Part shown: positions 7,360-14,572 of the stretch, piece by piece
Layout: every line of letters starts with the position of its first letter
Numbering within the stretch: position 1 is the first letter of the stretch
DNA from: a bacterium
GTDB lineage: Bacteria > Electryoneota > RPQS01
Assembly: GCA_016721565.1 (NCBI GenBank)
Contig: JADKHW010000039.1
Span: forward strand, 1-14,572
DNA length: 14,572 nucleotides
Reading direction: 5' to 3'
Notes under the pieces: generated by a model
What the model was told of the DNA's origin: nothing
The model's input: the letters and a program-made list of their open reading frames with translations, nothing else
Databases searched by the model: none
Position numbers and translations under genes: made by a program

Positions 7360-7662
7360 GAGAACCTGAAAAAATACGCATTTTTCCGCCCAAAATCAAA
7401 CCAACCCACCCCCTTAAACTCTATCCAGAGGAGGAGTTACATAAAGAAAAGAGCTGTCGAAAAAAGTCCGTCTCTCCGCACGAAATGTCGATCTATCAAC
7501 CATGGCTCTTGTACCAACAACTCACGGACTGATCACTCCTCTCTGTATTTCAGTATAAATTTATTTTTTATAGTAGTTTAATAAAATGTTTATTTCTAAT
7601 CCATTTAGGTACTACTCTGGCATTAATATCTATCATTTCTGCCCTTTCCGTAATCATATCTC

Positions 7663-7691
7663 TTGACTCTTGCCGCTCAATTGTTTACGAT
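7663..7691 (+). promoter_or_regulatory. Sigma70-like promoter for the nitronate monooxygenase gene
   Basis: TTGACT (7663-7668) and TACGAT (7686-7691) with an ideal 17-base spacer, about 43 bases upstream of the ATG at 7735. If the host is a true Bacteroidota member, which uses a different consensus, this match could be chance. Confidence 0.45.
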
Positions 7692-7734
7692 GGTAGTCTT
7701 GGATTCCTTATTGTGTACTTATTTTCGGTCTATC

Positions 7735-8804
7735 ATGGTTCAACAGCTTAAAGCACTTCGTATCGGTGATCTTACGCCAAATTCCTATAATTCAGGGCGG
7801 AATGGGGTGGGTATCTCGATGTCCGGGTTGGCTGCTGCGGTGGCGAACCAAGGTAGAATCAGGGTGATTGCAACCGCCGGAATTGGGATGAACAGGCGGA
7901 CTTCTACCGCAATTTTGCTGAAGCAAATATGCGCGCTACGTGAAGAGATTCGCAAGGCACGCGCGGCCACCAGCGGGAATTCTCGGCGTGAACATCATGG
8001 TCGCGCTGACGAACTTCGCAGACATGGTCAGAACCGCAATTGAAGGCATTGACATTGTTTTTCCGGTGGGTTTGCCGCTGAATCTTCCTAAAGTTCAAAC
8101 TGCCCGAAGCCAATACGAAGCTGGTTCCGATCGTTTCATCCGGACGCGCTGCCGCTTTATTTGTGCAAGCGCTGGCTGGAAAAATTTGATTATCTTCCCG
8201 ATGCCTTAGTTGTCGAGGTCCGCGTGCGGAGGCCCTTAGGCTTCAAGAAGAACAGCTTGAGAACCCTGACTTCGCTTTGGAGAAGCTCGTTCTAAGTGAT
8301 TGACGCAGTCAAGCCCTTTGTTGAAGCAAGCGGCAAAGCGATTCCCGTAATTGCCGCCGGAGGAATTTTCACGGGCGCCGACATACTCAAGTTTATCCAA
8401 CTCGGCGCCGACGGAGTGCAGATGGAACAAGGTTTGTCGCAACTGATGGAATGTGACGCATCCGCTCGATTTCAAGCAAACCTTGAATGCTCGCGAAGAA
8501 GACATGATGATCATTCACAGTCAGTAGGTTTACCGGGCCGCGCAATTCGAAATACATTTGTTGGGGCAGTGAATCGCGGCGAAAAAGGAACCCTTCCGTT
8601 GCCCGTATCACTGCATCATCTCCGACTATCAGAAGAGCCCGTATTGCATTGCACTGGCGCTGATGAACGCAAAGAAAGGCAATCTTGCGCACGGCTTTCC
8701 GTTTGCGGGGCGAATGCCTATCGGGTGGAAAGATTATTCCTGTAAAGAGTTGATAGATACGCTTGTACGCGAATATCAATCGCTACCGAAAGCGTTCAGC
8801 TTAG
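7735..8804 (+). CDS. Nitronate monooxygenase / 2-nitropropane dioxygenase-like flavoenzyme, broken by indels
   Basis: FMN-dependent TIM-barrel enzyme; the family oxidises nitronates or reduces enoyl substrates, and the substrate here cannot be told. From the ATG at 7735 (MVQQLKALRIGDL) the frames give GVGISMSGLAAAVANQG, VIATAGIGM, REEIRKAR, GILGVNIMVALTNFADMVRT, LPLNLPK, LICKRWLEKFDYLPDA, LGFKEEQLENPDFALEKLV, VIDAVKPF, IPVIAAGGIFTGADILKF, LGADGVQM, GTRF, ECDA, SPVGLPGRAIRN, CPYHCI, KSPYCIALALMNAKKG and KELIDTLVREYQ. That order matches a family of about 350 residues. Eight or more indels are needed. The GGHLG His codon is lost, but restoring one A in GGAGGCCCTTAGG brings it back, so a missing catalytic residue is probably a read error. 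The stop is uncertain: TAG at 8802-8804 fits family length, with one more shift. The gene is convergent with the next one. Confidence 0.88.
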
Positions 8805-8848
8805 ATCCAAATTTTCGGAAACAAAGATGCGCTTCCAAGCGCCGAAGA

Positions 8849-8873
8849 AAAGCCCGCTTCATGGCGGGGCTTA
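8849..8873 (-). terminator. Rho-independent terminator of the FG-GAP gene
   Basis: On the minus strand, AAGCCCCGC, a short loop and GCGGGCTT are followed by TTC-rich sequence (CTTTTCTTC). One bulged base is present, consistent with the indel errors elsewhere. It lies about 65 bases past the stop at 8937 and could also serve the convergent oxidoreductase gene. Confidence 0.65.
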
Positions 8874-8936
8874 CTCTTGGGCGCAAGAAGGAGGAGGTGC
8901 TCTTTGCAACACAGGCTTGCTCAAAGGCCCGGTCCT

Positions 8937-10677
8937 TTAGCCGAGAAGCATCGGTACGACCGATCCTGTGGGCGTTTCCAAGCGCGCCATATAGAGACCG
9001 GAAGGCAAAGCGGCGGCGTCAAAAGTCAGGAGTGCAGCCCGGCTTCGTACATTCCGCTGGCCAGGTTTCCAACTCCTTGACCAAGCAGGTTGTAGATTGA
9101 TAGAGAGTGATGTTCGCCGCTTCTGAAAGCGTGAACTCAATATTCGTTGTCGGATTGAACGGGTTCAGGAAGTTCGACACTTCCGCACTTGATCACGGGG
9201 TTCAAAACGAGTTGGTGATTACCCGGCGTCGGCGCATGCGGCATGTGCAGTTCAGTAATGCCGTCCAAAGGAACGTCCATTTCCGTGAGCGTTGTCACTG
9301 TGCCGTTCGGCCATGCGACGTTTATTCTCCACTCTTCACTGTGAGAAAAAGTTGGGTTGTAAAGTAAACGCGAGCTCAGGTCGTTTCCAACATTACTGGC
9401 ATACATAGAAGTGGCCGCCCGCAACGCCGTCGAGAACTCGACTGACGCAAGCAATTCAGCACCGGCGTCGTGCAATTGTCACTGCCACAGAGCTTAAGGC
9501 CGATGTATTCATGGCTGATAGTCTTCGTTGCGGTACAGTTTAATACCGTTGCGGCCTTGTGCCCATCACAACGTCGAGATCGCCGTCATTGTCCATATCG
9601 CCCCACACACAAGCACGCGTGCCACGATTCGTTTGACGCAGATTAGACTCGATGTCGGCAGCGCTCCAGCCCTGACTCGCCATCGTTAATCAACAACGTA
9701 TTTCCGGCATCTCCGACCAAGAAGATATCCATCTGGCCGTCGCCATTTGCATCAACGGCATGCGAACTGGTCGCCAATCGTAACATCGCGCAGGTCGTAC
9801 TCATCAACGTCATTTCCCACCAAATCGGCTTGCAGTACCGCCTACCGCAGGATACTGGTAGAACAAGCATCTGTTAAACGAGGATCCGCAGGCGCTAGAA
9901 GTCAGATTGCCGTCGCAATTAAAATCAGCCCATGTAATACTGCGCAACGCGACCTCGGTCAGGAAGTCCATCGTGGGGACCCAAGTCTGGAAGTTACCGT
10001 TCGTGTTCTTCCAGAAGCTGGTCGATCCGTCTTCCTTGCTAAAGAAGTAATCCCACGTCACCGTCTTGGTCATAGTCAACTGGGCTGACTTGATTTGGCC
10101 GAAGTTTCGCTGAACGGGCGGTTGCGCGCGCCGCTTCTACAAACTCATCTGTTGACGGAACAAGCACAACGGCTTATCATCATCGGCCGAACGATTGCTC
10201 AGGCAGATCGAGGTTGCCGTTGTTATCGGCATCGCACGCGCAAACCACCGGAGCGAATGCTCTCGTCACATCACGCCCTCAAATTAAGGTCAACAGGCTG
10301 GTGGCGACCGTTTCCTCCGAGGCGATACAGCTCAACACCTGCCCCCGTCACCAGTGAGGCGAAGAAGGTCAGATTGCCGTCTTGATCGAAGTCAACAAAT
10401 CGGCGCTCTTCACGCTGGCGAGATTGAGGATGAACCTTGTTCCTCAGTTGCCTGCGTTATTCAAAGCCGAGGCCGTTGTTCAGAACGTGCGACTTCCGCA
10501 TGATGTAGTCGCGGAACCCAGAAAGGTCCACATAGCCGTTACCATCAACATCACCCCAAGCCACCACTTTGTACTCGCTGCCTTGAAAATCAGGGCTTAT
10601 AACGTCCGTGAAGGTCATCGCGTACGCAGGCTAATCAGCGTTACGCACAGGGTCAGGATGTGATGAAATGTTTTCAT
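8937..10677 (-). CDS. Secreted FG-GAP/ASPIC repeat protein with C-terminal sorting domain, broken by indels
   Basis: About 580 residues. The ATG at 10677 has a strong GGAGGAG site, and the signal peptide begins MKTFHHILTLCVTLISL, then AYA after a one-base shift. FG-GAP (VCBS) repeats with Asp-rich calcium-binding loops follow: VVAWGDVDGNGYVDLSGF, VDFDQDGNLTFFASL, CDADNNGNLDL, SITWADFNCDGNL, VDANGDGQMDIFLVGDAG and CVWGDMDNDGDLDVVMG. Next is an ASPIC/UnbV-like domain (IGLKLCGSDNC, then GAELLA and VAWPNGTVTTLTEM), as in CRTAC1-type proteins. The end has NTEFTLSEAANITLY, FDAAALPSGLYMARLET and a short tail, the FlgD-Ig/type IX sorting domain. The protein should cross the outer membrane by the type IX route and fold as a calcium-binding beta-propeller. 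At least eight indels occur. It is a single-gene unit, bounded by terminators at 8849 and 10925. Confidence 0.82.
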
Positions 10678-10685
10678 ATCTTTTT

Positions 10686-10692
10686 CTCCTCC
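10686..10692 (-). promoter_or_regulatory. Strong RBS of the FG-GAP gene
   Basis: GGAGGAG on the minus strand, eight bases before the ATG at 10677. It fixes the start, which is followed at once by a signal peptide. Confidence 0.75.
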
Positions 10693-10924
10693 GCACTTAA
10701 TCGTGCATGCATGTTTCCATCTGACGGTTATGCTTTTGGCGGCCACCGCCATATGGGAAAGTGCAACAGGAGAAGAAACTACGAAGAACGTAAGGTTTGA
10801 ATTGGCGACCCTTTGTAGCGATGTAGCTGTTCTCCACCGTTGGTTTAAGGAGATGTTGTGCGATAGCAACCATAAGCGCAAATTGCGTTGAAATGTGTTA
10901 AACTATCCTCAGTTGAAGAAAACA

Positions 10925-10955
10925 AATCGCGGTGGTTTAGGAAACCACCGCGATT
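10925..10955 (-). terminator. Strong intrinsic terminator after the methyltransferase gene
   Basis: Perfect 14-base arms (AATCGCGGTGGTTT at 10925-10938 and its complement at 10942-10955) around AGG. On the minus strand the stem is followed by TTGTTTTC, a U-rich tract. It lies about 30 bases past the methyltransferase stop. From here to 10677 I see only the leader of the FG-GAP gene; the plus-strand frame at 10703-10891 has no family features. Confidence 0.85.
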
Positions 10956-10986
10956 AACCAATTGAAGTAGCTCGGTTCGACTACGG

Positions 10987-11750
10987 CTACGCGCCGACAA
11001 AATCCAGCCGCCGCCCTTCTTGTTGTTCGCGTTCATGTCCATCCACATCGCAAATGCTGCGAGTGGATAGAGTATGGCGATCCACGGCACAACGATGATG
11101 AAGAAGATTCTCGAAATCGAGAGCATCTGCATCGGAATGCGCTGGAGAATCTTCCCGCAACGGACCCCAGAGCCGGACCGCGGGGTGTAGTCTAATCGCT
11201 CGACTTGAAATCGGGCGCGGGTAGCCTTGTCGATGAACTCTTGCTTGGTAGCCTTCGCGGACGTGTTCTCCGATAACAGAGACGTCACCTTCTGCGTATT
11301 CGCGTTCCCTTCGCTTGACGACGGGGTCGTCCGCGACTAAGTAGCCGTCTTTGCGCAGTGAGGCCAAAGAAATTCCTTGAACTTTCTCGTCTTCGAGGAT
11401 GTGTTCCAACGCGTCGGTGTTCAGTATCGGGTCGTAGCTGTCGAGCTTGCGATAGGTCGTGGGATCACCGAGTTCAAACCCGGCGTTGTTCTGACCCACG
11501 GCCTTGGAAAACCACTGCGGTCTTGAATCTGCTCGGGCTTTACGTCAATGGAATAGACATTTGCATTGGGAAAAGTTTGGCCATCTTGTAGGAAGAATTG
11601 ACCAAAACCTGAACCGGCATCGAAGATGTCCCACTTCTGTTTGCGATTGCGGACGCGCGCGAGTTCGCGGCGAATGTACCAGTTGCGCAGAAAAGCGCGC
11701 CCAGCGCCAGTATAGAACAGGCGGCGCCAAGATCGGTTGTCGTACGACAA
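10987..11750 (-). CDS. Class I SAM-dependent methyltransferase with C-terminal membrane segment, broken by indels
   Basis: The N-terminal part has FLRNWYIRRELARV, then motif I FDAGSGFGQ (SAM-binding Gly loop) and YSIDVKPEQI (acidic residue binding the ribose). After a frame change come DPTTYRKLDSYD, ILNTDALEHILEDE, EHVREGYTKQEFIDKA and FQVERLDYT. The C-terminus, LLQRIPMQMLSISRIFF in the family and present here as LQRIPMQMLSISRIFFIIVV, then LYPLAAFAMWMDM and GGGWILSA, is a membrane-associated segment. Length is about 255 residues. The target is unknown; with a glycosyltransferase next door a sugar or lipid precursor is plausible. The start is unclear: the frame is open to about 11780 but has only TTG (11750) and no ATG or GTG. 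The stop is the TAG at 10989-10987, after one further indel. It is last in the operon. Confidence 0.83.
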
Positions 11751-11823
11751 CTCGACCCAGCAGGCCTTAATCGGATCCGTAATCTATTGCGTGATCAGCC
11801 AAGTGCGGAGATGGTGAAGTGAA

Positions 11824-12733
11824 TTAGGAGTTTCTTGCAAACTCTTCCAAGATTTCGCATGGGCGGTCCCATGAGAATTTTTCGGCAGTGGTACGGACGT
11901 GGGGTTCGAAAGTTGCGCGGCCACCTGTTGAATAGAAATTGTGAATGGCGACGGCGATTGCGGACGGATTCTCCGGTTCGTCGATAGGCAGCACCGTACT
12001 TGTTTTGCGCCGTGGAACTCACCTGCAACGACCAACCCGGTATCGCGGTCTTGCTTGACGATCTCTGGCATTGCGCGCAGGAGTATGTCAAGCCCCTTTG
12101 TACTGCCGAATCAGGCCCCGGAAGAGCAGCAGCTTTTTTCGCATCTATTCAAAAGTTTCGTGCGTGCGGCGGCGACCTTGCGTGAACTCTTCGTAGCGGT
12201 CAAACGGCGGCAGAGGCGGTGTATCGAATGTTCTTGGCCGCGATGTTTGAAACGGGCGCTCAGCTCCGTGCGCTTCGTTGCGACTGAAGGTCAGAAAAAT
12301 TCGATTGACCAAGCGCCATCTTTGGAGCGTTTTGTCCCCGAACCGCTTTTCGTGTGGGATGACATTACCTGACAAATGAAGGCGATTCGTTCGCGGTCTC
12401 TATCACTCAGAAATCGCGACAGGCCCATAGGCCTTGCCAAAGAACGGCATCCACCGCTTGGCAGATCAGGTCGGCGTTTTGCTTTTTGATGAACTGCGCT
12501 GTCCGATACCACGGGTGGATTCACAGGACCAACATGAATTCAGGTGCAAGTCACGCTGGCTCCTATTCTCCAACAAACTGGGTCTTGCCGGGAACGTGGC
12601 TTGGGAAACTGCTTTTTGAATCCGACAATCACCACTTCGTGACCGCGCGGTCAATGCAGGAAATAAGTGAGTTGGTGGTTTCCGACTGTGCCGCCGCGAT
12701 AGGAAACGCGGGGCCGACTAAGACGATCTTCAC
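11824..12733 (-). CDS. GT4-type glycosyltransferase, broken by indels
   Basis: From the GTG at 12733 the chain begins VKIVLVGPAFP, the N-terminal GT-B nucleotide-fold motif (its usual YRGG loop is damaged), followed by TNSLI, GHEVVIVGFKKQFP and VPGKTQF. Next are WYRTAQFIKKQNADLI, WMPFFGKAYGPVARFL, AFICHNVIPHEKRFGD (the conserved HNV..HE) and FLTFSRNEAHEL, then MPEIVKQDRDTGLVVAGEF, KYGAA and a C-terminus EPENPSAIAVAIHNFYSTGG to EILEEFARNS. Acceptor-side and donor-side domains are both present, about 300 residues where the family has about 370, so some sequence may be lost with the eight or so indels. It transfers a sugar from a nucleotide donor, probably to an envelope glycan; donor and acceptor are not readable. 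The GTG overlaps GGTGA, and the DUF5683-like gene ends 16 bases upstream. Confidence 0.83.
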
Positions 12734-12748
12734 CGGTTGGTGTTTTCC

Positions 12749-13445
12749 TCACCGGCGCGTGAGCGCATCATGGTTTACGAAGGATAGACGCCGAGTGTCA
12801 GGTAGCCGAGGATATTGCGCGTGCGATAGGCGCTTTGGTAATCGTTGTAGCGTTCCGAGATAAGCGGACTGCCGTAGACATTTACGGAAGTGTAGTCGTC
12901 TTTGCGCGCGTCCGTTTCGATGGCCATCGCGACAAACGCGACGGTGCGACCGCCCGCGAAACTCCGAAGACGAGTGGCTACACTTTTTGCTGTTTGTAAA
13001 GCTGTCCCCAACCGGGTAGTTGCACTGCGCCATGACGCTGAGGAAAACGCATCTGCTTCCGGTAAACGAAATGCTTCAGGCTGGATGGCGATCAGAGAAG
13101 CGTATTCGCGACAAGCAGCCGAAGACTGTGATGATTTTCGGCGAGGTCAGCACGGGATCCATTTTCGAAGGCGAGATTGATGGCGATGATGCGGCGGGAC
13201 GTCGAGGCGCAATGCCCCCCTGTTACGCGCGACGTAGTTATCAGCAGTACCGCGAAACAGATTTCGTGATGCCATCAGCAATTTCTGCTGAACACAACCG
13301 CTTAATGTCTGTAAGTTCCGCATCCTCAAACTGAGTTTAATACGGCATTTTGTGCGGCGACACGCAACGAGTCAAGCGACTGCGCACCCGCCACGGAGCA
13401 GAGCACAATGCAGACGAGGAAGAGGAGGAGAGCTTTGTTGTTCAA
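12749..13445 (-). CDS. DUF5683-like secreted or membrane protein, broken by indels
   Basis: From a TTG at 13445 the first 21 residues form a clear signal peptide (NNKALLLFLVCIVLCS, then VAGA before QS), which is why I chose this non-ATG start. Six bases separate it from the stop of the upstream sorting-domain gene. The middle is badly scrambled: QFEDAELTDIKRLCSAEIAD, then TADNYVARNRG-like sequence. At about 13019-12985 it has LPGWGQLYKQQK, the PGWGQLY motif typical of DUF5683 proteins. The end reads GRTVAFVAMAIETDAR, SERYNDYQSAYRTRNILGYL and TLGVYPSFVNHDAL, resembling the family's C-terminal YRRNRD helix and following membrane segment. Total length is about 230 residues. The function of DUF5683 is unknown; the family is common in Bacteroidota relatives. 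At least five indels occur. The family assignment rests mainly on the PGWGQLY motif and is moderate. Confidence 0.6.
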
Positions 13446-13450
13446 GTGTA

Positions 13451-14572
13451 TTACCGGAGCAGGAGCAGTTTCGTTGTCGTGGAAAAATCAGGCGTGCGCA
13501 AATTCGCAAAATAGACACCGCTAGCCAGCGCACCGGCTTCAATACTCATTTGATGCGTACCCGCACTGAATATGTCATCTGCCAATCGCACCGCTTCACG
13601 GCCCAATACATCATAAAGAACTATCTCGGTGCGTGTCTCGCGCGGTAACTCAAAATGCAACGTCGCGGTTGAGTTGAAGGGGTTGGGGAAGGCGGACAAG
13701 GAAAACTCGGACGGAACAGATTCTTCAAGATTTGTCACTGGATATGCATTGTAGTCTCGCAGTTCAATCGCAGCGGAATCACCGTAAAACAAGTAGGCAC
13801 CATCTAAAGCTGCAATTCCAGTAAACGTGTCATCTTCATCTACGCGGAACCACATGTGTCTTCGTTCGACATAAGCGGATCCATTGTTCGTAACAAGCAC
13901 GTAGATCCCAAAACAGCGGACGACAAGTACCTGGGGCCTGTAATAATGATCTGGTCAACGAACTCCAGGTTCATTCCAAGACAATCCTTCGTCAATGCTC
14001 TCTATCACCGCACCAAGCCCATCCCCAGGCACACTAATCCGGACGTCCTGACCATCAATGCCGCTGCAAATTCTCGTTAGTGCCTACGTCAACGATCTCC
14101 CATTCGGAGCCGTCTTCCAAGGCACGTGCAACAAAATACGATGTCTCAACTTCTTTGTTGTCCAACAATGCCTCTGTCTCCAATGTCTCGTATCGCATCT
14201 GCCCTATAGAACACAATCGTCCATGACTGACCATTGTCAGTTGCAAGACTATCCCTGAGTCACCACGCACCAAATCGATTTGCGGGAATTATCATCAAAA
14301 CTCGACGCCATATAAATCCAATCGCGTTGGGACTTCGACTGTCTCCCAGAATTCCCAGGTCAGGCGAGATCACTAAATTAGAGTCCCCTACAACAAAGGC
14401 GAATTCCAGCTTGTTGCCGCCAACAGAATAGACAGTCGGGTTCGTAGGAACGGACGATTTCTCTTGGGTCGCGTTGGAAGATCTGGACCTACAAAGTGCT
14501 GTTTTCGTCCAGAATCCAGGCGATCCGTCGCCCTCCACTGACAGCTTGATGGGTATTCACGTTCATCAATGA
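13451..14572 (-). CDS. Secreted protein with C-terminal type IX sorting domain, partial at window edge
   Basis: The 5' end lies beyond 14572, so only the last 370 or so residues are visible. They include YSVGGNKLEFAFVVGDSNLV, GDRGIVGQQ-like and EVETSYFVARALEDGSEWEI pieces, ISVPGDGLGAVIESIDEGLSW, VLVTNNGSAYVERRHMWF and FTGIAALDGAYLFYGDS. This layout resembles sialidase/BNR-type propeller blades with SxDxGxxW boxes (ESIDEGLSW); that is inference. The C-terminus is unbroken: EFSLSAFPNPFNSTATLHF, LPRETRTEIVLYDVLGREAV, AGTHQMSIEAGALASGVYFA, ending TTKLLLLR. This is a complete sorting domain directing export by the type IX system and cell-surface attachment or release. At least three indels lie upstream of 13900. 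It is the first visible gene of the run ending at the 10925 terminator. Confidence 0.82.

Larger units (their letters stand above)
7337..7734. other. AT-rich divergent intergenic region
   Basis: This stretch separates the minus-strand lipoprotein B from the plus-strand oxidoreductase. It is visibly richer in A and T than the rest, especially 7555-7640. It holds a GAGGAGGAG tract at about 7430 with no suitable start codon after it, and the promoters at both ends. I found no convincing gene; the longest readable frames lack a start or a recognisable sequence. Confidence 0.6.

Noticed and set aside
7485..7532. 15-codon plus-strand frame in the AT-rich gap
   Set aside because: It is very short, lacks an RBS at the right distance, and has no recognisable feature.
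8200..8260. Nitronate monooxygenase lacking its catalytic His as a novel variant
   Set aside because: One deleted A in GGAGGCC(A)CTTAGG explains the loss, in a gene with many other single-base deletions.
8663..9100. Oxidoreductase reading frame continuing about 100 codons past 8804
   Set aside because: The extension runs through a terminator hairpin and antisense to the conserved end of the FG-GAP protein; the family ends near EYQ.
10703..10891. Plus-strand 62-aa ORF upstream of the FG-GAP gene
   Set aside because: It has no recognisable family features, and the leader and RBS of the minus-strand gene overlap it. Its hydrophobic start is not enough.

Overview
The window looks like a piece of a bacterial chromosome from the FCB superphylum (Bacteroidota relatives or a nearby candidate phylum). 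Two proteins end in the NPFN-type C-terminal sorting domain used by type IX (Por) secretion. Other supporting features are a DUF5683-type PGWGQLY protein, lipoproteins and FG-GAP repeat proteins. The exact phylum cannot be fixed from this sequence. Almost every long gene is cut by small indels, many explicable as a lost base in a homopolymer, while protein-level homology simply moves between frames. I read this as uncorrected long-read sequence, not as an island of pseudogenes. Most CDS spans below are therefore reconstructions across several frames.

Layout, left to right. (1) 26-1173, minus: an ORF6N-domain DNA-binding protein followed, with a 4-base ATGA overlap, by trpF. A family of 25-bp imperfect palindromes lies inside and just upstream of the ORF6N gene. 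(2) 1389-4528, minus: a likely operon of a 75-aa protein, a secreted protein with a GGAHCC motif, an N-terminally truncated DUF2207 membrane protein and lemA. (3) 4541-7336, minus: two tandem paralogous lipoproteins that share a leader and signal peptide. Between the genes lie three copies of a GC-rich hairpin repeat with compensatory arm changes. (4) 7337-7734: an AT-rich divergent intergenic region carrying a promoter for (5) a plus-strand nitronate monooxygenase (7735-~8804). (6) 8849-10677, minus: a terminator and a large FG-GAP/ASPIC protein with a C-terminal sorting domain. (7) 10925-14572, minus: an operon ending in a strong hairpin terminator. In transcription order it holds a sorting-domain protein (cut by the window edge), a DUF5683-like membrane protein, a GT4-type glycosyltransferase and a class I SAM methyltransferase.

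Most of the content concerns the cell envelope: lipoproteins, secreted repeat proteins, membrane proteins and glycan or lipid modification. trpF and the flavin oxidoreductase are metabolic. The most interesting unexplained structure is the palindrome family around the ORF6N gene. The tandem lipoproteins with a conserved duplicated leader and the covarying intergenic hairpins come next. I saw no clear defence system, CRISPR array, transposase or RNA gene.
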